Positions 25,001 through 34,826 of a DNA stretch of 64,000 nt are shown here, piece after piece; the stretch's first letter is position 1; each line of letters begins with the position of its first letter. The stretch is from Aurelia coerulea (Eukaryota > Cnidaria > Scyphozoa > Semaeostomeae > Ulmaridae): assembly GCA_039566865.1 (NCBI GenBank), contig CM076945.1:3089501-3153500 (forward strand), given 5' to 3'. Made by a program: the position numbers and the translations under genes. The notes beneath the pieces are model-generated. The model worked only from the letters and a program-made list of their open reading frames with translations. It was not told the origin of the DNA and searched no databases.

Positions 25001-25016
25001 CGTACTTGAAAACATA
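19049..25016 (-). CDS. Polycomb-type SAM-domain protein, three internal/3' exons
   Basis: Exons (minus): 25016-24559, 20934-19510, 19178-19049. All junctions have GT/AG and matching phases: exon 1 enters in phase 1 and leaves in phase 0, exon 2 is phase 0 throughout, and exon 3 leaves in phase 1. Exon 1 has a predicted helix (TEKLQETMSRLQAQ) and ends with CTRC-type cysteines. Exon 2 opens with a second cysteine cluster (MLCGATFENCRSCHSF), then a long Ser/Pro-rich disordered region, KRRRRSSSSS, an acidic run of Asp and the first SAM helices (LSKWNNADVVAFLKETDC). Exon 3 completes SAM with EIDGKALLLLNEEKL...IKIGPAMKL. The EIDGxALLLL and LGPAxKL signatures fit polymerising SAM domains of Scm, SFMBT, L3MBTL and polyhomeotic proteins. 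MBT or FCS modules are not seen, so the exact orthologue is unresolved. The 5' exons, and any after 19,049, were not found. Confidence 0.72.
19510..20934 (-). CDS. Large 475-codon exon of the SAM-domain gene
   Basis: The acceptor TTTTGCAG precedes 20,934, and the donor GAG|GTAATT follows 19,510. The open frame runs on past the donor to 19,261, but that tail is intron: SAM resumes in the exon at 19,178. It contains Cys-rich start, Ser/Pro-rich linker, basic run, Asp run and the first half of SAM. The exon is a multiple of three and could be skipped without shifting the frame, which would remove the start of SAM. Confidence 0.75.
21646..22256. mobile_element. 611-bp foldback element in the SAM-gene intron
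   Basis: The two halves are inverted copies. CATTTCGCAATTTGGAGAAA starts the left arm, and its reverse complement ends the right arm. Similarity continues for about 270 bases per arm, through GGCAACAGGGAAATC and AAAATGAAATGGCTCA. It has no ORF. It could extrude a long hairpin RNA from the intron transcript. Confidence 0.75.
22399..22704. mobile_element. CAAGGC-repeat MITE, copy 1
   Basis: The ends GTACAAGGC and GGCCTTGTATTTTCGTAC are inverted. The interior is built from repeated ACAAGGCTN / CAAGGTT words at irregular 15-30 base spacing. Relatives at 35,644-35,932 and 61,975-62,408 align along their length. There is no coding content. Confidence 0.7.
22705..24558. other. SAM-gene intron, no exon seen
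   Basis: AT-rich. From 23,403 to 23,503, TTTACATGG and CCATGTAAA face each other with internal ATCCCGTCTTGCC-type repeats, probably a small MITE. No coding exon with consistent phase was found. Confidence 0.35.
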
Positions 25017-26764
25017 CTGAGAAGTGAATAACAAGTTTGATTTCCCAAAAGATGTCAAAATGTCTGCACTGGGCTGCTACACAGAGCTCTCCTTCTTTGT
25101 GCTAAAACCGTTCGACTTTCGTGTTTTCTGTATTGTACTGGAGGAACCTATTGCCCTACTAGAAGATAGACCTTGGCCTAATTTTCTGTTGATTGGCCTA
25201 CCAATTGCTAGCTTTAGTTGAGTTCTGCTCTCTTTGAAGTGAAAGTTCGTCTGCCTTTATCTTTTTCCAACAATGGGAGACAGGCTAATGATTGCAGTGC
25301 ATGCACAAAAGCGTTGTTTCGATGATTTTAATTGCCTTCATTCCTTCATTACGCCTGTGCCAAAGATGTGGCTGCCTTCGATGGCCTAACCTAACCACCA
25401 ACCACAATTAATCTTCTCTTTGATGTCTACTGTTTTGCTTTCGCGCTTTCGCGCTTTCGCTTTCCTTCAGCTCATCAAACTGGAGAAAATTCTTTGCTTG
25501 CATTCATTCGAGGTATGAAATGTTATTCAATCACAGATCAATTAAATCTTTGGCGCTGTTTCTTTCCAACTTTTGTTATTGTTTTGAAAATCAATTGAAT
25601 TGCATTCTGAATAAACAACAACAACAGCATTAACTTCTTTCAAATTCAAAAGAATGCAATCTCAAATTTTGAAGGGGTGTTATTGAAATTAAAGGAAAAT
25701 TTCGTATAAAAGGAAAGAAAGAGATTCTCAAAACTATTGAAATTAAGACAAAGAGATAAAGTTTTTCACAAATTGGCTTTGTGCAGATGTTTAATACAAT
25801 ATGTATGTTCTAGAGTCTGCATTGAATAAAAGGGCTCTTTTCCAACGTATTCTCTTTCAAATGCTTTTGTTTTGAGTTTTAAAGGTGGTCATGGGCGCAA
25901 TATTTGCTTTGCAAAACATGCTTACTTACACCTACCTGTGCTGATAACAAAATCCAGTCGAAAAGGTATTTGACGCCAAAGCATTCTGATAGCATGTGTT
26001 GGAGGCAGCTTTTAAATGAATTGAAACAACGGGATTTGGGCAAATTTTAATGAAGTTCTCAGATTGAAATTTCTACCCTATCCTGTTGTGAAAAGAATTT
26101 TCAAAAGAGAAATTTTAAATGAATAAACAAGATAAAAGACCCGCGCGGAAGAAGTCTGGGTATTCCATTATTAGCCTATTGTATTTGATAATTTCGAGAC
26201 GTTCGTGGATATTGGTTAGCAAGAGGAACAATAACGTGCGTCACGGAGTTTTCTCTGTCCTATTTATAGATTAGCTCCATTTGTAAATTCCAGTAAATTC
26301 ACACACATTTGCTGAAGATACAGTTTACCCAAAGATACAGTTTTCCAATATTATGAGTAGCGAAAACACTGCAGTTCTTAGATGCCTGGCTGAGTTTATT
26401 ATTGATGCTAACAAGCTGAGAGACTCGCTTCATATTGTTACCTAGGCCCAGCCTGGGTGTTCCAAGACATCTAAACACATTCTCGCTTTTTTTTGTTGCT
26501 GCTATTTTACATTTCACGTAGCTTTATTTGATACTTTTTAGTTCATTTCTTTTTTTTATTTAGCTCAGTCTCTTGTTCAAGTTTTCTTTTTTTCTTTTAT
26601 CGGGTTGTATTTAATATTATGCGTTAGTTTAGTTTGTTTTATAGCTGCCATACCTGTAATAAGGTAGAGCTTTTATGCTATTATGATGATGATGTTGTTT
26701 TTCGTCGTGTCGTAGCGGTGTTTCTGCTTACAAATTCATTCATTCATCACCCATTCAATATTCA
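25017..26764. other. 5' side of the SAM gene, no exon resolved
   Basis: At least one upstream exon ending in phase 1 is required. Minus-strand frames at 25,200-25,300 are open but give the wrong phase. A short tandem of GCTTTCGC occurs at 25,437-25,463. Confidence 0.3.
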
Positions 26765-27226
26765 CAGGACCGTCGAGAGGGGGGTTGGAGGGGGTAAAAG
26801 GTCCGGGGCCCGGGCCTCGAAGGGGCCCGTAAAAATATCGTTCGACAAAAATTAGCTATTGCTGTAAAATCTCCTAACAGCAACTTTTATGGCAATCTAG
26901 CTACCTGCCTTAAAACATAGACATAAGAAAATAGTTTTCTTATGTGGCTATGTTTAAAAGTTTTTGTGTCCGTACCTTACGAGGTGACTTTGGCAAAGTC
27001 ACCTCGTGAGAGCGAATCTTTTCATTGTTTACCGTAAATACCGCTTCCTTGATAACTTTTTCATGGAATATCTAAGCAATTTTTTTCTGAAGTAGTTTTC
27101 TTAAAAAGGGCGTTTCCCTCATTCTCCGAGAGTCTGAAGGGCGTGGTCCCAGAAAATTTTCTTGGGGGTGAAGGGGCCCCATCCTAGGAATCAGCCCGGG
27201 GCCCGAGCTGGCTCTCGACGGCCCTG
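26765..27226. mobile_element. hAT-type element, 462 bp, perfect 8-bp target duplication
   Basis: The ends CAGGACCGTCGAGAG and CTCTCGACGGCCCTG are inverted. AATATTCA duplicates exactly at 26,757-26,764 and 27,227-27,234. An internal perfect palindrome GAGGTGACTTTG/CAAAGTCACCTC lies around 26,990. Non-coding. Confidence 0.85.
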
Positions 27227-27461
27227 AATATTCATGATTAGCTCCGTTCAATCATTTCAACAAGATTTTAGCCTCAAAAAAGAAAACATTTCATCGCAGA
27301 CTTCAGATGCCCAAAAGAATTGAATTCTGAAACTGAAACATGCTGAATTTCAATGGATCTTCAATCTTGAATTAGACTGCAGTTCCCGCTTTCCAAAATT
27401 CATAGCACCAAGAGTGCTGGATGGATTTGCATGATTCAGATTCTAGTTAAATGCGGGAAGA

Positions 27462-27634
27462 CAGGGCCGTAGGAAGAAGCTTCGGATTGGGGGGGGGGGC
27501 AATTGTTCTTAAAACAATAGAGAACAATACATCTAATTAAGTCATGTGACGTAGCACCATTGTTTTAAAACATTATTGGGGGGGGGCTTGAACCCCCCCC
27601 CCCCCTACCCCCCCCCCCGCTTCCTACGGGCCTG
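27462..27634. mobile_element. hAT-type MITE, 173 bp, perfect 8-bp target duplication
   Basis: CAGGGCCGTAGGAAG and CTTCCTACGGGCCTG are inverted ends. CGGGAAGA is duplicated exactly at 27,454-27,461 and 27,635-27,642. Long G and C runs face each other inside. Same family as 18,617-18,795. Confidence 0.85.
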
Positions 27635-27642
27635 CGGGAAGA

Positions 27643-28539
27643 TTAGACTATTTTGTGATTAAGTGATTTTCCTCGCGAAAGGAATCTTCTGACACACAAC
27701 AACGTGCACGGGCATTTCGTCTCTCTCAGGAGTTACCAATCATAGATTTTCGAACAAATAGGCTACTGAAGATTTTCAACTCGTGGCATTGCATGTGCAC
27801 AAGATATTTCTCACCCACGAAAAATTGTACTTTCCTTATTGTTCTGTGCAGATGGAGTTTCTTCATGATCTGAACAAATGAGGCTTTTTTCATGAATTTC
27901 GCAAAAATGAAGTTTTCGGGAAGTCAAATTTACCTGTATATTTTCACTGCAAATTAAAATACGAGAAAAATAAGGTAAAAAATGCTTGGCTATCAAGCAA
28001 AGTTAGATTTATTCCAATCCATGGTGCTATGATTTTCAAAAGTGGCGACTTTTTTGGTTCATCCGGTACATTTTGAACAAGCCAAGCGAAACCAAAATTC
28101 GTATCATTATTTCCAGGGACGCCGGACGGGGTACATTTTTAGGGAGCAAAATCGCAAATTTGACTGCATCGACTCCTCTTCGGCCTTCATGATTATTTCC
28201 TAACAAACAAACTGGCATTTGTGCTAAAAACAACAAAACTAGGCAATGCAACAGGATTTTGGCAGGAGAAAATTTTATAAACAAATGATTCAGCTGTCCG
28301 TCATCATGAAACGATACTATTTTGAAGAACAGACTTCACAACTCTGAAAGCACTCGATCAAGTCTGCAGAATGGCACATTGCTTTATGATGGCCGATGAT
28401 AGCTGAATCTTAAATTCACCTTTGCTCACCACTTCACAAAATTGTACGTCATTGGCCAATTTTGCCAAATGATAGCCTGATAACAAGACCCAATTTCAAA
28501 AGAGTATTTCTTTTGAAGATTGGGTCTGGTTATCAGGCT
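27643..28539. other. Intergenic; short palindrome at 28.5 kb
   Basis: No gene seen. AGCCTGATAACAAGACCCAAT (28,475 on) and ATTGGGTCTGGTTATCAGGCT (ending 28,539) form a hairpin of about 65 bases. The hAT-type element that follows inserted into the end of it. Confidence 0.4.
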
Positions 28540-30197
28540 CAGGGCCGCCGAGAGCGAGGGCGGGCCCCGGGGCAACTAGTGGATGCGGGCCCCTTGCTTG
28601 GCACTGCCACCAAAAGCGTATTAATAGGCCCCTCTAAGGCCCTCTAACTTTTGCGTTATGTTGTTGTTGTTGTTATCACTCCTTTTGTGGCGGCAAGTCA
28701 ACAGAGGGAGGGAGCGAAACAAGAGACTTTTGGAATGAGTCTATTACGAGTGCACAGTTGGGGAAAATTTCGTGAATTCCAAAACATGAAAATCGTGAAT
28801 TTTTATGTCGGATTTTGTGACTAAAGTGCAATGCAATGCCTAACCCTCATCAATTTCTAGCTGCAAAATGATCCACGGTAATAACTAGACATGTCGGAAT
28901 GAAATTTTGGAAGGCTAGGACTTGATTCGAGCGCAGCGAGCAAAAATGGGGTCCGGGAAAATTTTTTATGACCACGCCCTTTAAATCGCTGGAAAACGCT
29001 TCATTTTTGTAAAATCTGCCATTTAAAGAGGCAAAGGATCGTGAATGATGGAGGTTTTTCCGGGAAATTTTGAAAATAGGACCTCAGTCAATTTCACGAG
29101 GATATACCGGGTGCGCCAAAATAAACTATGCACGTTTGAAAGGCCACAATAAATCGTAGACTGCACCGATTTTGCAGATTTATGACTAAATCATTTGCAG
29201 AAAGCCTGAATAAGATACTGGGATTTTTTGCAAATTTTTCATTTTCAGTTTTTAGAGCTAGAAGCGAGTTTCCTAAAATGTTAGTTTTCGAAAACACTGA
29301 AAACGATGAAAAATCATTGATCAAGCTAAAGAATCGACATGAAAGGACAAAGAGAGAACTTGTTCGTGGTGATTTGCGATTTGGAAATCGAATAATTGTA
29401 ATTTCTGTATGAGAGTTCGTACTAAACCGCCAAATGCCCCTGAAAACGTTTTCTCTTTATTCATTCATGTTAAATCTTTTAAAATTTGATCAACGTTTTT
29501 TTATCGTTTTCAATGTTCTCGAAAATGAACATCTTAAGAAACTTGCTTCTAGCTCTAAAAACTGGACACGGAAAAATTTGCAAAAAGTCCTAGAATCTCA
29601 TCCAGGCTTTCTGCTAAAGATTACACCATAAATCTTCAAAATCGGTTTAGTGTACGATTTATAGTGGCCTGCCAAACGTGCATAGTTTATTTTGGCGCAC
29701 TTGGTAGATTGTTTTTGAATTGCATAATAGCAAAAATGACAGAACTTTCGACTGGCCTGGGAGAACGTACATAGAAAAGTAATAACTTTCTGACAGAGTT
29801 TATTTATTCGAAAACATCAGTTATGGCATGAGCGATATTTTCAGTAGCTTATTCTTAATACGATTTAACGAAACAACGTTGATAGCAGCGAGGAGATGTG
29901 AACTCTCGTTCGATTTCTGTGCATTTTTGTTGTTGTTTACATTCGGCCAGGGAACCTTAAAACACAACACCAAGTTTATTGCAATTGAAATGAACTGAGG
30001 CCCGTGATATCATTTGAACTTGAAAGTGCAATGGACAAGAAGAAAATTTGATTTTGCCGGGGCCCCTTGCGGGGCCCAGCTAGATGATATAATTACAACA
30101 TACAATGGAAAAACAAAGCTTCATTTTTACGGGCCCCTGGCGGGGCCCGGGCCCCGGGGCAGTTGCCCCGGCTACCCCCCCCCTCTCGGCGGTCCTG
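28540..30197. mobile_element. hAT-type element, 1,658 bp, perfect 8-bp target duplication
   Basis: The inverted ends are CAGGGCCGCCGAGAG and CTCTCGGCGGTCCTG. ATCAGGCT is duplicated at 28,532-28,539 and 30,198-30,205. A 602-bp mariner-like MITE (29,105-29,706) is nested inside, so the original unit was about 1.05 kb. No transposase is left. Its ends resemble those of the element at 26.8 kb. Confidence 0.85.
29105..29706. mobile_element. Mariner-like foldback MITE nested in a hAT-type element
   Basis: TACCGGGTGCGCCAAAATAA and the inverted TTATTTTGGCGCACTTGGTA bound the copy, and the arms stay similar for roughly 250 bases. TA edges fit a TA target. Sister copies lie at 58,999-59,558 and, decayed, at 48,990-49,584. 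Confidence 0.8.
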
Positions 30198-30457
30198 ATC
30201 AGGCTAGCCAGGTGACGAACTACAACACGGCTGCACTGACATGATATTTAGTCGCTGATTGTTGAGATATAAAGCTCTTGGCTTTCTTGAGTTTGTCGAG
30301 TTCATTTTTCATTTTTCATTATTTTTACACGGTGGCCCCGTCAATCGAGAGGATTGCTTTACAGGGGGCCGTGCCAAACTTTACAATGTTACTAAAAATT
30401 ACTATCGAATTACCTATATTTACAATCTAAATAAAAAATAAATGAAAAACAAAGGAG

Positions 30458-30949
30458 TTAGCCTGAGAGAGGCAAATTACTCTTCAGCATACTTTTAAAA
30501 ATGCTAAGAGAGGGTGCTTGTTTGACATCCAAAGGCAATTCATTCCAAGTCTTTGCACCCCGGAAAGATATCGCTGTCTGCCCATTGCAAGTTTTCATCC
30601 TTGGAACAAGGACATCGGCAATGGCATTCCGCAAATTCATACTGATATCACGCGCAGAGTTTTTCTTGAAAAGGTTTGAAAGATAGCCGGGTGCAAGACC
30701 TGACAATGCTTTGTATGTAATAGTAGCTGTCTCGCATTTTATCATTTCCGTAACCGTTGGCCAATTTAGTTCCTTGATCAAATTTGAGGCGGATACATCA
30801 CAGCTGCTATTGGTGACAATTCTTGCAGCTCGATTTGCAATTTTTTTCAATCTGAGTTTTGGGTACATGGGAGAAACTTGGGAAGTCCGCTTGTTGTGTG
30901 GTGCAGTGATGTACTTCTCTGACTTTGCAGGCAGAACGGTTAGGCGCAC
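30458..30949 (-). pseudogene. 5'-truncated non-LTR retrotransposon, C-terminal tail of ORF2
   Basis: From about residue 33, the open frame reads LKKIANRAARIVTN, then ITYKALSGLAPGYLSNLF, FRGAKTWNELPLDVKQAPSL and FKSMLKSNL. This is the conserved tail after the reverse-transcriptase thumb of jockey/CR1-type LINEs. The catalytic core is absent, as expected from 5' truncation. It points opposite to the LINE fragment at 31.0 kb. Confidence 0.8.
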
Positions 30950-31035
30950 AGGGTTCGGTCACGGCGCTCCCTGGTTCGGTCTGAAGAAGAGCCCGGCCAC
31001 TTGAGCGCCATGACAAGGGGTTGCGGACTCGATTA
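30897..31035 (+). repeat. tRNA-derived SINE, plus copy
   Basis: An A-box-like TGGTGCAGTGATG (30,899-30,911) is followed by CTCTGACTTTGCAGGC and a degenerate B-box GGTTCGGTC, then GAGCGCCATGACAAGGGGTT. The same order occurs, reversed, at 62,797-62,957. It overlaps the 5' end of the minus-strand LINE frame. Confidence 0.6.
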
Positions 31036-31880
31036 GGTCTTATCTGGTCTTATCTCCTTCCATTGAAAGTGTCATCAAAACATTAGAGAGCGATGCCCTT
31101 AAAATTACAAAATGATTTCCAAACAACTGCATGAAGCTGAATGAGGACAAATGCCATCTAATGGTATTTGGAGACAAGAGTAACAGTATTTCCATAAATA
31201 TCGGAAGTGTAACGATAAATGAGAGCACAGAAGAAAAGCTGCTGGGTGTGATTTTTGACAAAAAGCTCAGCTTCAAACAGCAAGTAAAATCTCTTTGTAA
31301 AAAGGCTGGTCAAAAGCTACATGCTCTTTCAAGAATTTCTCATTTCCTTGATACTGAGCAGCTGAAACGAATGATGAAGGCATTTATCTTGTCCCAATTC
31401 AACTACTGTCCTCTTGTATGGATGTTCTGTGACAGAACATTGAACAATCAAATTAACCATATTCACGAACGGGCATTGCGAATAACTTACAAAGATATGA
31501 GAACAGATTTTGATACGATGTTACTGAGAGACAAGTCGGTCCCACTCCACATAAGGAATTTACAATTGCTAATGACTGAAGTCTTTAAGACAAAATTGAG
31601 CCTTAATCCCAGCTTCATGAAGGACATTTTCGCTGAAAAACAAGTTTCTTATGGGTTAAGAGGCTGCCATAACCTATCCTTGCCACAAGCACGCACTACG
31701 TGCTATGGCTTAGAGACAATATCGTTCCTTGGGTGTAGATTATGGCAGGCACTTCCCAATGACCTAAAACAGTCAGATACTCTCTCCAGTTTCAAAAGGA
31801 AAATCAAAACCTGGAGGGGAGAGGAATGTAATTGTAAAATATGCAGACCTTTCGTGGCACAGGTTGGGTTCTTGAGCTGA
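31036..31880 (+). pseudogene. 5'-truncated non-LTR retrotransposon, RT palm end and C-terminal tail
   Basis: The 249-residue open frame starts at MKLNEDKCHLMVFG, the segment after the catalytic palm. It continues with LLGVIFDKKLSFKQQVKSLC, LKRMMKAFILSQFNYCPLVW, INHIHERALRITYKD and LWQALPNDLKQSDTLSSFK. The similarity extends upstream to about 31,060, where a TGA replaces a conserved Trp codon before FPNN. The active-site FADD-type motif is missing. A different LINE family or subfamily from the fragment at 30.5 kb. Confidence 0.82.
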
Positions 31881-32089
31881 TATTAAATTTTCTGCTGTAT
31901 TTACCGAAAAAAAAAGTAAGAAAACATTGTAAATATTAAAAGCATTGTAAAAATCTGTAAAATGTGTCTGTATTTAATCATTCGTAATTTAATTTATTTT
32001 TTACTTTTTTCTTACAAATTTTACTTTTTTAGATAGTAGGCTTGAATTAGCTCTTAGTTATAGCTATTGTATCTATATGTATATATGTC

Positions 32090-34435
32090 TTGTATGTATA
32101 TATATCTGCTAACAAACACGCAAGAAGCTTTCGCTCTACTGCAAAGAAACTTCGAGAGACTTGTAGATTTAAAAATGACCCAAATGGACGAATCTTAAAC
32201 TTAAGTAAACACACTTTTCCTACACACGTATTTAGTTTATTAGATAAAAGTTTGAATTTCTGCCCCCGACCCCCTAGATATAACACTACCGAATTTGATA
32301 AGGACCTTAAGGCCTTCTTTAGACGAATAAGACTAAGAGCACACTTCGGAATTTCTGAATACAATCCTACAATTTTACAACAACTGAAAGAAAGAAATAG
32401 TTCATTTACACCGCAAAACGTAGACACTACCATTCAGACATTTGAGTCTGCAGTCATTGAAGACATTAAAAACCACGATAAACAGGCGCTGCGATCAAAC
32501 AACCTTACGAAAGGTGAAATTAATGCGCTAAGGAATCTATCGGAAAGAGAGGACATCGTAATAACGCGAGCCGACAAAGGAGGGGCAACCGTTATCTGGG
32601 GTATTGAAGAATACCTCACGGAAGCCAACAACCAACTAAATAATACAGCATTCTATAAAAAATTGGCATTTGACCCATTTCATGGGTACATAAGAATAAT
32701 AAACAACTCGTTAGATGAAATGTACACTCAAGATAAAATTGATGCAGAAGCATTGGAGATTTTAAAGGTTCCTAAAGAAGTTAAACCGGCTAGATTCTAT
32801 CTACTACCGAAAATTCATAAAAAGAACAATCCAGGCCGCCCAGTTGTGGCGTCGACAAACTGCCACACAACCAAAATATCTAAATACGTCGATCATTATA
32901 TCCAACCCCTTGCACAAAAAGTGCGATCATACATCCGCGACACTACAGATTTGTTAAACAAAATAAAAACTATTGGTAAAATACCCATGAATGCATTGCT
33001 CGTAACCTTAGATGTAAGATCCCTCTACACAAACATACGCCACGAGGATGGCCTACTAGCCCTTAAAAATGCTTTAAACAAGAGAGCCAATAAAGAACCA
33101 GCAACTGATGCTTTATTAACCATGATGAGACATGTCCTCACGCTCAATTGCTTCACATTCAACGGAAATAGCTACCTACAGACAAGAGGGTGTGCCATGG
33201 GCACCGTTGCAGCACCCTCTTACGCTGTTATATACATGGGTGAATTTGAAGAAAAACACATCTACCCCACAATAGGTAAAGACTGCCTATACTATGGCAG
33301 GTACATAGACGACATCCTTTTAATCTACAAAGGCAGCGAAAGAGAATTCAAGACGTTCGCTGAGCAACTCAACACAAAACACCCATCAATAAAGTTCGAC
33401 TATGAAATTTCAAAAACATCAATCCCTTTCCTAGACACCTGTATCTATATAGACGACAACAGACAACTACAAACAACTCTATTCACCAAACCAACTGACA
33501 CACACAACTACCTACACTATAAATCAGCCCACCCCAGACATCTTAAGAACAGTTTACCCTATTCACAAGCTCTTAGACTTAGAAGGATATGCACAAAAGA
33601 TGACCAACTAGGTAGCAACTGCAAAAAAATGGAAGAAAATTTTCTCCGACGAGGATATCATAAAGAGAATCTCCAAGAACAAATCGGTAAAGCCATCATA
33701 ACCCCAAGAGACACGACATTAAGGAAAGTTTCAAAGAAGCGATCCACAAGAATCCCCCTAGTCACTACCTTTAATTCTACACTGCCCCAAATTGGTAAAA
33801 TCTTGAAAGAAAGATGGGATATTTTAAACATAAAGCCCAAACTCAAGAAACTCTACTCGGAACCTCCGATAATTGCATTTCGTCGATGCAAGAACCTGAG
33901 AGAAATAATTGGCAGCAACACTATCATCAATAACAAAGTTAAAAGAAAAAAAGCCAACAAAAGAACAATTAAATACTGCTCACCATGTAATACCAAAAGA
34001 AGCCTATGCTGCAACCATGTCATTAAAACTAATTCATTTACTAGCGTAAATACCCACAAAACCTATAAAATCTTTCACGAATCTAACTGCAAAAGCATGA
34101 ACGTAATATATCTCCTTGAATGCACCCGCTGTAAGAAACAATATGTCGGCAAATCAGAATGGCCTTTCAACTACAGACTTAATAATTACCGTTCTCGTGT
34201 AAAATCAGCGCAATACGACAAGCTCCTTCCGGTAGAAAAACATTTCAAAGAGCAAAATCACGTCTTCGAAAGAGACGCAAGATTCATAATAATCGAGAAG
34301 ATCGAAAAAGAAAACGTCCAAAATATGACACATTTATTAGAAACACACGAAGACAGCTGGATTAAACGACTGCAGACTCTTTCCCCTAAAGGACTGAACA
34401 ATAAACTTAACCACCCCGACAACTATAAATCATAA
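32090..34435 (+). CDS. Penelope-like element: reverse transcriptase plus GIY-YIG endonuclease
   Basis: A single open frame of about 781 codons. The RT motifs appear in order: RADKGGATVIW, LLPKIHKKNNPGRPVVAS, LVTLDVRSLYTNI (motif A Asp), RGCAMGTVAAPSYA (motif B), YIDDI near residue 405 (catalytic Asp pair) and FLDTCIYID. The thumb LHYKSAHPRHLKNSLPY is followed by LRRIC. A basic linker with CSPCN...CCNH cysteines leads to a GIY-YIG domain from about residue 671 (VIYLLEC...QYVGKSE...RLNNYRS). This order is the hallmark of endonuclease-bearing Penelope-like elements. There is no in-frame ATG in the first 200 codons, so the 5' end is truncated or initiation is unusual. No stop interrupts 2.3 kb, so the insertion is young. 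It sits just downstream of a LINE fragment. Confidence 0.93.
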   Translation: MYVYISANKHARSFRSTAKKLRETCRFKNDPNGRILNLSKHTFPTHVFSLLDKSLNFCPRPPRYNTTEFDKDLKAFFRRIRLRAHFGISEYNPTILQQLKERNSSFTPQNVDTTIQTFESAVIEDIKNHDKQALRSNNLTKGEINALRNLSEREDIVITRADKGGATVIWGIEEYLTEANNQLNNTAFYKKLAFDPFHGYIRIINNSLDEMYTQDKIDAEALEILKVPKEVKPARFYLLPKIHKKNNPGRPVVASTNCHTTKISKYVDHYIQPLAQKVRSYIRDTTDLLNKIKTIGKIPMNALLVTLDVRSLYTNIRHEDGLLALKNALNKRANKEPATDALLTMMRHVLTLNCFTFNGNSYLQTRGCAMGTVAAPSYAVIYMGEFEEKHIYPTIGKDCLYYGRYIDDILLIYKGSEREFKTFAEQLNTKHPSIKFDYEISKTSIPFLDTCIYIDDNRQLQTTLFTKPTDTHNYLHYKSAHPRHLKNSLPYSQALRLRRICTKDDQLGSNCKKMEENFLRRGYHKENLQEQIGKAIITPRDTTLRKVSKKRSTRIPLVTTFNSTLPQIGKILKERWDILNIKPKLKKLYSEPPIIAFRRCKNLREIIGSNTIINNKVKRKKANKRTIKYCSPCNTKRSLCCNHVIKTNSFTSVNTHKTYKIFHESNCKSMNVIYLLECTRCKKQYVGKSEWPFNYRLNNYRSRVKSAQYDKLLPVEKHFKEQNHVFERDARFIIIEKIEKENVQNMTHLLETHEDSWIKRLQTLSPKGLNNKLNHPDNYKS

Positions 34436-34565
34436 AAATCCCCTAAATAATCCATGGTTAGGCCACTTTTTTCCGTTCACAAAATTATGCAATACTTTGT
34501 TCCCCTGTGGCCTATCAATTTCTACAAATACAACGTAACATTTAACATTCATATGACGCCTTATT

Positions 34566-34620
34566 TTGGCGTCACGTGACCCTTTTAAGGCCACGTGACC
34601 TCATTTATGTCACGTGGCCA
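34566..34620 (+). promoter_or_regulatory. Three CACGTG E-box palindromes in the Penelope-like 3' region
   Basis: GTCACGTGAC, GGCCACGTGAC and GTCACGTGGCC follow each other within about 50 bases. They lie just before a TATA box and the hammerhead candidate. In elements with pseudo-LTRs this would be an internal promoter; activity is inferred. Confidence 0.4.
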
Positions 34621-34630
34621 CTAAAACGGC

Positions 34631-34640
34631 TATAAAAAGG
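34631..34640 (+). promoter_or_regulatory. TATA box before the hammerhead candidate
   Basis: TATAAAAAGG lies about 28 bases upstream of stem I of the hammerhead candidate. A start site 25-30 bases downstream would put the ribozyme at the very 5' end of the transcript, as expected for a Penelope-like pseudo-LTR. Confidence 0.45.
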
Positions 34641-34658
34641 CATACACACTTGTAAAAA

Positions 34659-34714
34659 TTCATTCTCCTGACGATGACCACAGAGTCGAAACGCGTCGAG
34701 AGTAGAAGAATGAA
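34659..34714 (+). ncRNA. Type I hammerhead ribozyme candidate of the Penelope-like element
   Basis: Stem I: TTCATT/AATGAA plus CTC/GAG, with an 8-base 3' bulge (34,701-34,708). Core CTGACGA (34,668-34,674) fits CUGANGA. Stem II is GAC/GTC around CACAGA, with one extra T before it. GAA (34,688-34,690) follows, then a minimal stem III in ACGCGT and the cleavage triplet GTC, so cleavage would fall after 34,697. Very short stem III is known for Penelope-encoded hammerheads, which act as dimers. The three-pair stem II and the extra T make activity uncertain. Confidence 0.62.
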
Positions 34715-34763
34715 ATAAAAGAATTAAAGAACTTCAAATCGTCTCTATTTTTGTGTACATCTT

Positions 34764-34826
34764 ATATATATATATATATGTAGGCCTACTTTAAATAAAT
34801 TGATAATAATAATAATAATAATAATG
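34764..34826. repeat. (TA)n and (ATA)n microsatellites
   Basis: An AT dinucleotide run at about 34,764-34,781 and an AAT trinucleotide run at 34,803-34,826 lie after the Penelope-like element. A SINE-tail-like ATCCCAGCGCT...GCTAAAAG follows at 34,828. Confidence 0.75.

Noticed and set aside
25060..25300. Minus-strand open frames as upstream exons of the SAM gene
   Set aside because: Donor phases do not match the phase-1 entry required by the exon at 25,016.
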